Shown here one piece after another: positions 9,617 to 17,703 of a stretch of DNA of 64,000 nucleotides (within the stretch, counting starts at the first letter, position 1; each line of letters opens with the position of its first letter). The notes under the pieces are model-generated. The model was not told the DNA's origin. It searched no databases and was given only the letters and a program-made list of their open reading frames with translations. A program made the position numbers and the translations under genes. Origin of the DNA: Hydrogenophaga pseudoflava (GTDB taxonomy: Bacteria; Pseudomonadota; Gammaproteobacteria; Burkholderiales; Burkholderiaceae_C); NCBI RefSeq assembly GCF_031020795.1, contig NZ_JAVHJP010000008.1, forward strand, positions 62,001 through 126,000, in the 5' to 3' direction.

Positions 9617-11872
9617 ATGCCTCCTCGTTGCGCGCTTCGATCCGCCGCCTGCCGACCCCCACTCGCTGCAATGGCTCCCGTGGTGCTGGCCGTGCTGGTG
9701 CTCTCCCCCTCCGCCGCCTTCGCCCAACTGCCTCCCGCCAGCGAGCCGCCGGCCGCCAGCCTGCCAACCGTGGTGGTCACGGGGTCGCGCAGCGAGCGGG
9801 ACCCGGCCGAGGTGCCTGCGGTCATCGACGTGCTGGACCGCGAGGCGCTGGACCCCGCGGGCGTGCAGGACATCCGGGACCTGGTGCAGACGCTGCCCAA
9901 TGTGTCGGTGAAGCGCGCGCCCACCCGCTTCGGCGCGGCGGTCGGCTCCACCGGCCGGGACGGCAACGCCGGCTTCAACATCCGTGGGCTGGAAGGCAAC
10001 CGTGTGCTGCTGACGGTCGACGGCGTGCGCATGCCGAGGGAACTGACCAGTGGCGTGTTCGGTTCGGCTGCGTTCGGCCGCGATCACTTCGAGTTGGGTC
10101 ACATTGCGCGCGTGGAAATCCAGCGCGGTGCCGGCTCGGCGCTGTACGGCTCGGACGGCCTGGCCGGTCACGTGGCCATGTTCACCGCCGAGCCACGCGA
10201 TCTGGTGAAGCCGGGGCAGACCGTGCTGACGCGGCTGAGCCTGCAGGCCGACACCGAGGACGACGGGCGCCGCGTGGGTCTGATGGTCGCCGGGGCGCCC
10301 AACGAGCGGCACCAGTACCTGGCGAGCCTGCATGCCGGTGCGGCCGGTGCCCTGGACAACCAGGGCCGTAACACATCGGCCGGCAGCGCCCGCACCGCCC
10401 CCAACCCGCAGGACGACCGCTCGCTGGGCGCACTGCTCAAGTGGATCGCGACACCCGGAGGCGGCCAGAAGCACAGCTTCACCGCCGAACACGTCGACAA
10501 GCGCAGCGAGGTCGAGGCCTACAGCGGCCGAGGTGCGGCCAACGGCTTCCTGACGACCGACCTCGACGGCACCACCGACATGCGCCGCAGCCGTCTGGGC
10601 TGGGATGGCCGCTTCCACATGGACGCCCCGTGGGCCGACGAGCTGCGGGCCACCCTGGCGCTGCAGGACGCCGAATCGCGGGAACTGGCCCTGGAACAGC
10701 GCAGCAGCCTGGCCGGTGGCCCGGTGACCGGCCGCAGCCGCGACGTGACCTATGAAGAGCGCCTGCTGCAGACCACGCTGCAGGGGGAAAAGACCCTGTC
10801 ATCGAAGGCGGGCGGCTGGTCGCAGCGGCTGGTCTATGGCGTGGACCTGGTGCGCAGCGAGCTCGACAACCTGGTCACCGGCACCGTGCCGCCGGTCTAC
10901 GAGCGCTACCCGCTCAAGCGCTTCCCCAAGACCACGGAGAACACCGTGGGCGCCTTTGTGCAAAACGAGTTCCAGACCGAGCGCTGGACGGTGGTGCCCG
11001 CACTGCGCTACGACCATGTGAGCCTGGACGCCGAGGACGACGCGCTGTATCCCAAGCAGCCGGCGGATCTGAGCGCGTCGGCGCTGTCTCCCAAGCTCGG
11101 CGCGATCTACCGCGTGAGCGACCGCTGGGCCCTGTTCGGCAACGTCGCGGCCGGCTTTCGGGCACCCTCGGCGCTGCAGCTCAACAACTCCTTCGACAAT
11201 CCGCTGGGCTATTACCAGAGCATCCCCAATCCGGACCTCAAGCCGGAGAAAAGCCGGACGCTGGAGCTGGGCGCGCGTGGCGGCCACGAGGACTTCCAGT
11301 GGGAGGCCAGTGCCTTCAGCGGCCGCTACCGCGACTTCATCGAAGAGCTGGTGCGCGTGGGCGGCACGGGCGTGCCGGGCGACCCGATCCGGTACCAGGC
11401 CGTGAACCGCGGCCAGGTGCGCCTCAGTGGGGCCGAGATCAAAGGGCGCTGGCAACTGGCGGCCGCCACCGCCTTGCGCCTGGCCCTGGGCCGCACACAA
11501 GGCAAGGACACCAGCACCGGCCGTCCGCTGAACTCGGTCAACCCGGCCGAGTTGCACGCCGCGCTGGAGCAGAAACTCGGCGCCTGGACCGTCGGCCTGG
11601 GCCTGACGCACGTGGCGGCCAAGAAGGCGAAGGACGTGGACTTCAGCGCGACCCCGGCCCAGTTCGTGCCCAAAGCAACCACCACGCTGGACCTCAAGAC
11701 CAGCTGGCAGCTGAGCCCGGCCACCCGCCTCAGCGCCGCCGTGCGCAACCTGACCGACCGGACGTACTGGCAGTGGACCAACGTGCGCGGCGTGGCCGCC
11801 ACGTCCCCGGTGCTGGACGCCTACACCGCCCCCGGCCGCAGCGTCTCGGTGGCGCTGGTGACCAACTTCTGA
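9617..11872 (+). CDS. TonB-dependent heme/hemoglobin-type outer-membrane receptor
   Basis: First gene of the heme uptake operon, moving heme across the outer membrane with TonB energy. The 751-residue product has a signal peptide ending SAAFAQ, a plug domain (VVVTGSRSERDPAEVPAVI onward, RNGLEG-type NIRGLEGNR) and a beta-barrel ending in Phe. It belongs with the hemoglobin/lactoferrin/transferrin receptor group. The FRAP (GFRAPSALQLNN) and NPNL-like (IPNPDLKPEKS) boxes are present, but the usual histidine between them is missing and a Tyr-Tyr pair lies there. The start at 9617 gives a clean signal peptide; in-frame ATG 9551 would add 22 residues. hmuR or bhuR would be natural names; exact substrate is inferred from the operon. 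Confidence 0.88.
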   Translation: MPPRCALRSAACRPPLAAMAPVVLAVLVLSPSAAFAQLPPASEPPAASLPTVVVTGSRSERDPAEVPAVIDVLDREALDPAGVQDIRDLVQTLPNVSVKRAPTRFGAAVGSTGRDGNAGFNIRGLEGNRVLLTVDGVRMPRELTSGVFGSAAFGRDHFELGHIARVEIQRGAGSALYGSDGLAGHVAMFTAEPRDLVKPGQTVLTRLSLQADTEDDGRRVGLMVAGAPNERHQYLASLHAGAAGALDNQGRNTSAGSARTAPNPQDDRSLGALLKWIATPGGGQKHSFTAEHVDKRSEVEAYSGRGAANGFLTTDLDGTTDMRRSRLGWDGRFHMDAPWADELRATLALQDAESRELALEQRSSLAGGPVTGRSRDVTYEERLLQTTLQGEKTLSSKAGGWSQRLVYGVDLVRSELDNLVTGTVPPVYERYPLKRFPKTTENTVGAFVQNEFQTERWTVVPALRYDHVSLDAEDDALYPKQPADLSASALSPKLGAIYRVSDRWALFGNVAAGFRAPSALQLNNSFDNPLGYYQSIPNPDLKPEKSRTLELGARGGHEDFQWEASAFSGRYRDFIEELVRVGGTGVPGDPIRYQAVNRGQVRLSGAEIKGRWQLAAATALRLALGRTQGKDTSTGRPLNSVNPAELHAALEQKLGAWTVGLGLTHVAAKKAKDVDFSATPAQFVPKATTTLDLKTSWQLSPATRLSAAVRNLTDRTYWQWTNVRGVAATSPVLDAYTAPGRSVSVALVTNF

Positions 11873-11891
11873 CCTACCCCAAGGAGGCCCC

Positions 11892-12230
11892 ATGGACGCC
11901 CATCACCACCCCCTCGCGCAGGACGACGCCACCGGCGACGAGGAGTACCTGCTGCCTTCCGTCGACGCGCTGATGGCCGGCACCTTTGCTCTGATGACGG
12001 GCTACGCCCAGGCCGGCGCCGAATGCCCGAACCGGGGCCTGATCGTCAAGAAGCTGGTGTCCAACCTGTTCTTCCTGGCGAACCACCCCGAGGTGGCGCC
12101 GCCCATGCGCTGCATGCTGGGCAACCTGCGCACGCGCTGGCAGATCCTGCTGGAGGAGACCGGCGCCCACGGCTCGCGCGAGCCGGTGCCGACCGCCCTG
12201 TGGCACACCGCCCCGGGGGCGCTGCAATGA
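11892..12230 (+). CDS. Conserved small protein of the heme uptake operon, unknown function
   Basis: A 112-residue protein not recognised as a named family. It has an unusually strong ribosome-binding site (AAGGAGG) five bases before ATG 11892. The sequence is soluble-looking, with a His-rich start (DAHHHP) and a central amphipathic region containing LIVKKLVSNLFFLANHPE. Its last codon overlaps the hmuS start by ATGA, so it is translationally coupled to the heme-handling gene. Its position suggests a role in heme or iron handling, but no residue pattern proves it. Confidence 0.7.
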   Translation: MDAHHHPLAQDDATGDEEYLLPSVDALMAGTFALMTGYAQAGAECPNRGLIVKKLVSNLFFLANHPEVAPPMRCMLGNLRTRWQILLEETGAHGSREPVPTALWHTAPGALQ

Positions 12231-13351
12231 ACGCCGCGCCGATCATCATCCGGGAGCCCGCGATGGACGTCGGCGAGAAGGCGGAAGAGCTCCGTCAGCG
12301 ATTCGCCCAGGCGCGCGCCCGTGGACTGCGCGCCCGCGAGGCCGCTGACGCGATCGGCCTGAGCGAGGGGGCTGCGGTGGCCGCGCACGTGGGTGCGCAC
12401 AGCCAGCCGTTGCGTGCTGTGCCCGTGCAGCCCCGGTGGCTGGAGATCCTCCAGGCGCTCGAAACGTGCGGGCCGCTGATGGCGCTGACCCGCAACGACA
12501 GCACGGTGCACGAGAAGACCGGCGTCTACCGGAACCTCTCGTCCAGCGGCCCGGTGGGCCTGGCGTTGGGCGAGGACATCGACCTGCGGCTGTTCTTCAA
12601 TCACTGGCACGCCGGCTTCGTGGTCACCGAGGTGCAGGCCAGCGGCACCGAGCAGGCCAGCCTGCAGTTCTTTGACGCCCATGGCACGGCGGTGCACAAG
12701 GTCTATCCGCGGGCCCAGACCGAGCTGAGTGCCTGGGCGCAGTTGCACCAGCGCTGGGCCGATCCGCTGCGCGCGGTGGCCTTCCGGCCCGGGCGTGCGC
12801 CGGATCCCACGTCCGACGCCGAGGACGATGCCGCGCACTGTGCGGCCGACTTCGCGCAGGCCTGGGCGCAGATGACCGACACGCACCAGTTCTTCGGCCT
12901 GCTGCGCCGGTTCGGGCTGGAGCGCCAGCAGGCCTTCGGTCTGGTCGAAGGGCGTTTCACGCAGCGTGTGGACATCGGCGCGGTGCGTCAGCTGCTGCTG
13001 GCCGCGTCCCTGGACGCCACGCCCCTGATGGTTTTCGTCGGCAGCCCGGGCTGCATCCAGATCCACACCGGCCCGGTGCGGCGGGTCGAGCCCATGGCGG
13101 TGCACGGCAAGACCTGGCTCAACGTGCTGGACCCGGGTTTCAACCTGCACCTGCGCGAAGACCTGATCGCCGGCGCGTGGATCGTGGAAAAGCCGGGCGA
13201 TTGCGGCACCGTGACCTCGCTGGAGGTGTTCGATCACGAGGGGGGGCTCATGGCCATGTTCTTCGGCGCGCGCCAACCCGGTCAGCCCGAACGAGAGAAC
13301 TGGCGCGCCCTGCTCGAGCCCCTGCGCCACACCGGCGAGGTGGCCGCATGA
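12227..13351 (+). CDS. hmuS: Hemin-degrading/heme-carrier factor HmuS (HemS/ChuX family)
   Basis: A cytoplasmic protein that receives heme from the ABC importer and hands it on or degrades it. The 374-residue product has the tandem HemS-type repeats. The second repeat carries GCIQIHTGPV, whose His is the heme ligand of HemS/ShuS/PhuS. The start ATG 12227 overlaps the previous stop (ATGA) and its own stop overlaps the next start (ATGA). Position between receptor and permease genes supports the call. Confidence 0.92.
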   Translation: MNAAPIIIREPAMDVGEKAEELRQRFAQARARGLRAREAADAIGLSEGAAVAAHVGAHSQPLRAVPVQPRWLEILQALETCGPLMALTRNDSTVHEKTGVYRNLSSSGPVGLALGEDIDLRLFFNHWHAGFVVTEVQASGTEQASLQFFDAHGTAVHKVYPRAQTELSAWAQLHQRWADPLRAVAFRPGRAPDPTSDAEDDAAHCAADFAQAWAQMTDTHQFFGLLRRFGLERQQAFGLVEGRFTQRVDIGAVRQLLLAASLDATPLMVFVGSPGCIQIHTGPVRRVEPMAVHGKTWLNVLDPGFNLHLREDLIAGAWIVEKPGDCGTVTSLEVFDHEGGLMAMFFGARQPGQPERENWRALLEPLRHTGEVAA

Positions 13352-13755
13352 ACGCGCCGACCCCCCTCAAAGCCATCGAACTCAAGGCCTTCGTGCCGGC
13401 GAAGGACTTCGCGCTGTCCAAGCGCTTCTACGCCGACCTCGGTTTCGAGCAGCGCTCGGAAGGCGGCGGTGTCGCCTACTTCCACGTGGACGGCTGCCCC
13501 TTCCTGCTGCAGGACTTTTACGAACCCGCGCTGGCGGACAACCTGGTGATGCACCTGCTGGTGCCCGACGTGCAGGCCTGGTTCGCGCATGTGCAGGCCC
13601 AGGACCTGGTCGCCCGCTACGGCGTGCGCGTCACGCCGCTGGTGGACCAGCCCTGGGGCATCACCGAGTTTGTCGTCATCGACCCCGCCGGCGTCTGCTG
13701 GCACATCGGGCAGAACACCCCTGGCTTCGCACCCGTAGGCCGCCTGGCCGACTGA
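13348..13755 (+). CDS. VOC-superfamily (glyoxalase/bleomycin-resistance-like) protein in the heme operon
   Basis: A 135-residue single VOC domain of paired beta-alpha-beta-beta-beta modules, from IELKAFVPAKDFALSKRFY to FVVIDPAGVCWHIGQN. Members bind metals and act as dioxygenases, isomerases, glyoxalases or binding proteins. The sequence does not show which. It is coupled to hmuS by an ATGA overlap and precedes hmuT by 27 bases. A role in handling heme or a breakdown product is inferred from position only. Confidence 0.85.
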   Translation: MNAPTPLKAIELKAFVPAKDFALSKRFYADLGFEQRSEGGGVAYFHVDGCPFLLQDFYEPALADNLVMHLLVPDVQAWFAHVQAQDLVARYGVRVTPLVDQPWGITEFVVIDPAGVCWHIGQNTPGFAPVGRLAD

Positions 13756-13782
13756 ACCCCATGCCACCCCGACACCACACCC

Positions 13783-14754
13783 ATGGATTCACCGCTGTCA
13801 CACCCCTGCCTTCCCGCGTCACCGCCCGCGAACGACTGGTCCGCCAGCGCGCCCAGGCGGCGGGCGCTCGTGTGCCTGGCTGGCTCGGCGCTGCTCGCCG
13901 CTGGCAGGCCTTCGTGGAGCCAGACTGCCCCTGTTGCCGGGCCCCGGACGCCGGGCGCTGAGCGCCGGCCGCGCCTGGTCACGGTCGGTGGCGGCATCAC
14001 CGAGGTGGTCTATGCGCTGGGCGCGCAGGAGCTGCTGGTGGGCACCGACACCACCAGCCTGCACCCTGAGGCCGCCCAGCACACGCCCAAGGTCGGCTAC
14101 ATGCGCCAGCTCTCGGCCGAGGGCCTGCTGGCCCTGCGCCCCGATGCGCTGGTCGCCGGCACCGACGCCGGCCCGCCGGTGGTGCTGGACCAGATCCGCA
14201 GCGCGGGCGTGAAGGTCGAACTGGTCGAGTCGGACCACCGCTGGGACGAGGTGCGGCGCAAGGTGGCGGCCGTGGGCCGTGCTTCCGGGCGCGGGGCCGA
14301 GGCGCGGGCGCTGCAGGAGCGGCTGGACGCCCGCTGGGCCGCGGTGCAGGCCCGGGTGCGCAGGGGCCGCCAGGCCCGCCCGCCACGCGTGCTGTTCGTG
14401 CTCTCGCACACGGGCAGCCCGCTGGTTTCGGGCGAGGCCACGGCGGCCGATGCGGTGATCCGCTTCATGGGGGCCACCAATGCGCTGGGCGGCTTCAAGG
14501 GCTACCGGCCGATGACCGCCGAGGCCATGGCCCTGGCGGCGCCGGACCTGATCCTCATGACCACCCAGGGGCTGGAGGCCGTGGGCGGGGCCGAGAAGTT
14601 CTGGCAGCGGCCCGAACTGGCGCTCACGCCGGCCTACCGGCAGCGCGGAGGCGGGCGCTCGCTGCTGCACCTGGATGCGCTGGAGCTGCTGGGCTTCGGT
14701 CCAAGGCTGCCGGAGGTGGTCGAGAAGCTGCACCAGCAAGTGGTGATGTCATGA
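13783..14754 (+). CDS. hmuT: Heme ABC transporter periplasmic binding protein
   Basis: The periplasmic receptor that passes heme to HmuUV. The 323-residue product is a class III solute-binding protein (PeripBP/BtuF-like): N-terminal lobe with RLVTVGGGITEVVYALGA, a long linking helix around residues 155-200, and a C-terminal lobe with PDLILMTTQGLE. The N-terminus has PRRRALVCLAGSALLAAG, a possible twin-arginine or long Sec signal. The gene lies between hmuS and hmuU and its stop overlaps the next start by ATGA. Confidence 0.88.
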   Translation: MDSPLSHPCLPASPPANDWSASAPRRRALVCLAGSALLAAGRPSWSQTAPVAGPRTPGAERRPRLVTVGGGITEVVYALGAQELLVGTDTTSLHPEAAQHTPKVGYMRQLSAEGLLALRPDALVAGTDAGPPVVLDQIRSAGVKVELVESDHRWDEVRRKVAAVGRASGRGAEARALQERLDARWAAVQARVRRGRQARPPRVLFVLSHTGSPLVSGEATAADAVIRFMGATNALGGFKGYRPMTAEAMALAAPDLILMTTQGLEAVGGAEKFWQRPELALTPAYRQRGGGRSLLHLDALELLGFGPRLPEVVEKLHQQVVMS

Positions 14755-15224
14755 GCGCGGTGCTGCGCACCCCCGACCTGGCCCGCGCCCTGGCCGACTA
14801 CACCGGCCGCCTGGGCTTCGAGTGCCTGCAACACGTGCCGGGCGCGCTCGCCCTGCTGCGCCACGGGCCGCTGCAGCTGCAGCTGTGGGCCTGCGCCGCA
14901 CCGCCCGGGCGCTTCGAGCGGCTGCGGGCGTCCGACCTGCCGGCGGCGCGCTTCGCGCCCGCACAGCAGAGCGTCGTGGTGCACCGCATCGAGACCCTGT
15001 ACACCAGCCTGCGGGCGGCGCTGAAGGCCGCCGGCATGGACCCGCTGGCCCGGCTGTCGGTGGGCGGGCCCATGCTGCGGCCCTGGGGCGCGCGCGAGTT
15101 CGAACTGCGCGACCTGCACGGCAACCGCATCCACTGCGTCGACTGGGGCGTCTGCGCGCACGACCCGGCGCAGCTGGCCCGCTTCGACCTGCTCGACGGT
15201 GACCTGCCGGAGGACGGCGGGTGA
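14751..15224 (+). CDS. Second VOC/glyoxalase-like protein in the heme operon
   Basis: A 157-residue protein with the VOC signatures LARALADYTGRLGFE at the N-terminus and AREFELRDLHGNRIHCVDWG at the C-terminus, the latter typical of the last beta strands. It differs clearly from the VOC protein two genes upstream. ATGA overlap with hmuT and GTGA overlap with hmuU place it inside the transporter genes. Substrate unknown. Two separate VOC genes inside one heme operon is unusual. Confidence 0.8.
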   Translation: MSAVLRTPDLARALADYTGRLGFECLQHVPGALALLRHGPLQLQLWACAAPPGRFERLRASDLPAARFAPAQQSVVVHRIETLYTSLRAALKAAGMDPLARLSVGGPMLRPWGAREFELRDLHGNRIHCVDWGVCAHDPAQLARFDLLDGDLPEDGG

Positions 15225-16312
15225 GCGGGGCCGCCGCCCTGCGGGCGCCGGTGCGCGACGGCGCCCTGCCGCGCCGCCTCACCGGCCCGGCGCTGCTGGC
15301 CGCGCTGGCGCTGCTGTTGCTCTTCACCCTGCTCTGGGCCGCCGGCCGTGGCGCCTACGGGTTGCCGCTGTACGAGTTGCCGGGCGTGATCGCCCGCGCG
15401 CTCACCGGCGCCGGGGACGCCATGAGCGACGGCGCCGACCTGGTGTTCTTCAACATCCGCCTGCCGCGCCTGCTGCTGGGCCTGTGCGCGGGCGCCGCGC
15501 TGGGCATGGCCGGGGCGCTGATGCAGGGCCTGTTCCGCAACCCGCTGGCCGACCCCGGCCTGATCGGCGTGAGCAGCGGCGCCGCGCTGGCCGCGGGCGT
15601 CGCCATCGTGCTGGGCGCCGCCTGGTTCCCCGACCTGCCGCGTGCCCTGGGCAGCTGGACCCTGGTGCTCACCGCCTTTGGCGGCGGGCTGGGCGTGACC
15701 GCGCTGGTCTGGCTGCTCTCGCGTGGCGAGGGCGGCGCGCGCGTGGGGCTGATGCTGCTGGCCGGCATCGCGGTCAATGCGCTGGCCGGCGCCGGCCTGG
15801 GCCTGCTGAGCTTCCTGGCCAGCGACGAGCAGTTGCGCAGCCTGCAGTTCTGGCTGCTGGGCAGCCTGGGCGGCGCGCGCTGGAGCGCGGTGCAGCTGGT
15901 GGCCGCGCTGTCGCTGCTGGCGCTGGCTCTGGGGCTGCCGCTGGCGCGCACGCTCAACGCGCTGGCGCTGGGCGAGGCGCAGGCGGTGTTGCTGGGCGTG
16001 CCGGTGGAGCGCGTCCAGCGCCGCGTGATCGTGGTCACCGCGCTGGCGGTCGGCGTGGTCACGGCCACCACCGGCATCATCGGTTTCATCGGCCTGGTGG
16101 CGCCGCACATGGTGCGCCTGGCCGCCGGCCCGGACCACCGCTGGGTGCTGCCCGGCTCGGCCCTGCTGGGCGCCAGTCTGGTGCTGGCGGCCGACGCGGT
16201 GGCCCGCACCGTGGCCGCTCCGGCCGAACTGCCGTTGGGCGTGCTCACCGCGCTGGTGGGGGTGCCTTTCTTCCTGTTGCTGCTGCGCGGTGCACCCGGG
16301 AGGCGCCTGTGA
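15221..16312 (+). CDS. hmuU: Heme ABC transporter permease
   Basis: Inner-membrane channel of the heme importer. The 363-residue product is a FecCD/BtuC-type permease with about ten hydrophobic segments. It has the family segment NPLADPGLIGVSSGAALAAG and a coupling region near ITGFIGLVAPH (here IIGFIGLVAPHMVRL). The GTG start at 15221 overlaps the previous stop (GTGA), and its own stop overlaps the hmuV GTG. Downstream ATPase and upstream binding protein complete the transporter. Confidence 0.93.
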   Translation: MSGAAALRAPVRDGALPRRLTGPALLAALALLLLFTLLWAAGRGAYGLPLYELPGVIARALTGAGDAMSDGADLVFFNIRLPRLLLGLCAGAALGMAGALMQGLFRNPLADPGLIGVSSGAALAAGVAIVLGAAWFPDLPRALGSWTLVLTAFGGGLGVTALVWLLSRGEGGARVGLMLLAGIAVNALAGAGLGLLSFLASDEQLRSLQFWLLGSLGGARWSAVQLVAALSLLALALGLPLARTLNALALGEAQAVLLGVPVERVQRRVIVVTALAVGVVTATTGIIGFIGLVAPHMVRLAAGPDHRWVLPGSALLGASLVLAADAVARTVAAPAELPLGVLTALVGVPFFLLLLRGAPGRRL

Positions 16313-17151
16313 ACGCCCTGCCCGGCGCGCACGATCTGGTCGCGCAGGGCCTGAGCGTGCGGGCCGGGGCGCGGTGGCTGCTCTCGGGCGTGGACCTGCG
16401 GCTGTGCCCCGGCGAGGTGGCGGCCGTGCTGGGCCCAAACGGGGCCGGCAAGTCCACGCTGCTGTCGGTGCTGGCCGGCCTGCGCCGGCCCGAGCAGGGC
16501 CGGGTCGCGCTGGGTGGGCGGGCGCTGTGCGAGGTGCCGGCCGGGCGGCTGGCGCTGGAGCGCGCGGTGCTGCCCCAGGACAGCGGCGTGGCCTTCGACT
16601 TCCGTGTGCGGGATGTGGTCGAACTCGGCCGCTACCCGCACCGCGGGGAGCCCTCGCGCGACGAGGCCGGCATCGTGCGCGCGGCCATGGCGCTCACCGA
16701 TGTGGGCCACCTGGCCGAGCGTGCGCTCAACAGCCTCAGCGGCGGCGAGCGCGCGCGGGCGCAACTGGCGCGCGTGCTGGCCCAGATCTGGCACCCGCTG
16801 CCCGACGGCCGCCCGCGCTGGCTGCTGCTGGACGAGCCCACCGCGGCCCTCGATCTGCGCCACCAGCACGGGACCATGGCGACGGTGCGCCGCTGGGCGC
16901 GCGAACAGGGGGGGGGCGTGCTGGCGGTGCTGCACGACCCCAATCTGGCGCTGCGTTACGCCGACCGCGTCTGGGTGCTGGACGGCGGCCGGCTGCAGGC
17001 CGGCGGCACGCCGGCGCAGACCCTCACGCCCGCGCTGCTGCAGCGGATCTGGCGCGTGCGGGCGCGTCCGGTGGCGGACGACGACGGCCGCGTGCAGCTG
17101 CTGCTGGCGCCGGAGGGTGAACCACTCAAGGACAGGGAGGACGTGGCATGA
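16309..17151 (+). CDS. hmuV: Heme ABC transporter ATP-binding protein
   Basis: The ATPase that powers HmuU. The 280-residue product has Walker A GPNGAGKST, Q-loop region LPQDSGVAF, signature LSGGERARAQ, Walker B WLLLDEPTAALD and the H-loop VLHDPNL. The GTG start at 16309 overlaps the hmuU stop by GTGA. A much longer open frame extends upstream through hmuU, but it is out of frame with the permease and encodes only arginine/alanine-rich sequence, so it was rejected. Confidence 0.93.
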   Translation: MNALPGAHDLVAQGLSVRAGARWLLSGVDLRLCPGEVAAVLGPNGAGKSTLLSVLAGLRRPEQGRVALGGRALCEVPAGRLALERAVLPQDSGVAFDFRVRDVVELGRYPHRGEPSRDEAGIVRAAMALTDVGHLAERALNSLSGGERARAQLARVLAQIWHPLPDGRPRWLLLDEPTAALDLRHQHGTMATVRRWAREQGGGVLAVLHDPNLALRYADRVWVLDGGRLQAGGTPAQTLTPALLQRIWRVRARPVADDDGRVQLLLAPEGEPLKDREDVA

Positions 17152-17594
17152 ACAACAGGCTGGTGGTGGTGCAGGGGCGCGTGCGCTCGGTGGCGCAGGA
17201 CCTGGCGCTGGAACATGGGGCGCTGGTGGGGCGGCTGGGCCGGCTGCAGCAGCGCGTCACCGAACAGCTGCAGGCCGGGGCGCGCCGGCAGGCGGCGCTG
17301 GAGGCGGAGAACCTGCGCCTGCGCTGCGAGCTGGTGCGCATGCGCACGGCGGTGGCCTGGGATCTGCGGCCGACGGTGCTGCAGGCCCGCCCCGTGCCCG
17401 GCCCCCGGGCCAACCCTTCCCGCGCGGACGCCGGGCTGCGCGAGGCGCAGGCCGTGATCTGCCAGACCGGCTGCAGCGGCCATGCCCACCCCTGGCTGGA
17501 GCCGGACGGCCAGTGCCGCCGCACCGGGCAGGCCTGCGACCGCCTGGAAGGCGAGGCCGTGGCCGTCACACCGCCCCGCGCGCCCGTGCCCTGA
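17148..17594 (+). CDS. Coiled-coil, cysteine-rich protein at the end of the heme operon, unknown function
   Basis: A 148-residue protein not recognised as a known family. Residues about 10-65 are heptad-rich (RLGRLQQRVTEQLQAG, LEAENLRLRCELVRM) and should form a coiled coil. The C-terminal third has a C-x3-C-x13-C-x6-C pattern with two histidines between (CQTGCSGHAHPWLEP), which could bind zinc, an iron-sulfur cluster or heme. ATGA overlap with hmuV makes it part of the heme operon. Function unknown. Confidence 0.7.
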   Translation: MNNRLVVVQGRVRSVAQDLALEHGALVGRLGRLQQRVTEQLQAGARRQAALEAENLRLRCELVRMRTAVAWDLRPTVLQARPVPGPRANPSRADAGLREAQAVICQTGCSGHAHPWLEPDGQCRRTGQACDRLEGEAVAVTPPRAPVP

Positions 17595-17703
17595 GCCGCG
17601 CTTGACCCTGCCCGCAGTGGTCGCATCGGGGGGCGTCGGGGCGGTGCCCGGCGGACGGGCGCACGATGAGACCCCGGCCCTGCGGCCGTCCGAAGGGATC
17701 CCC

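Noticed and set aside
15199..16308. Long upstream extension of the hmuV frame through hmuU
   Set aside because: Out of frame with the clear permease and encodes Arg/Ala-rich sequence; the GTG at 16309 gives the normal HmuV start.
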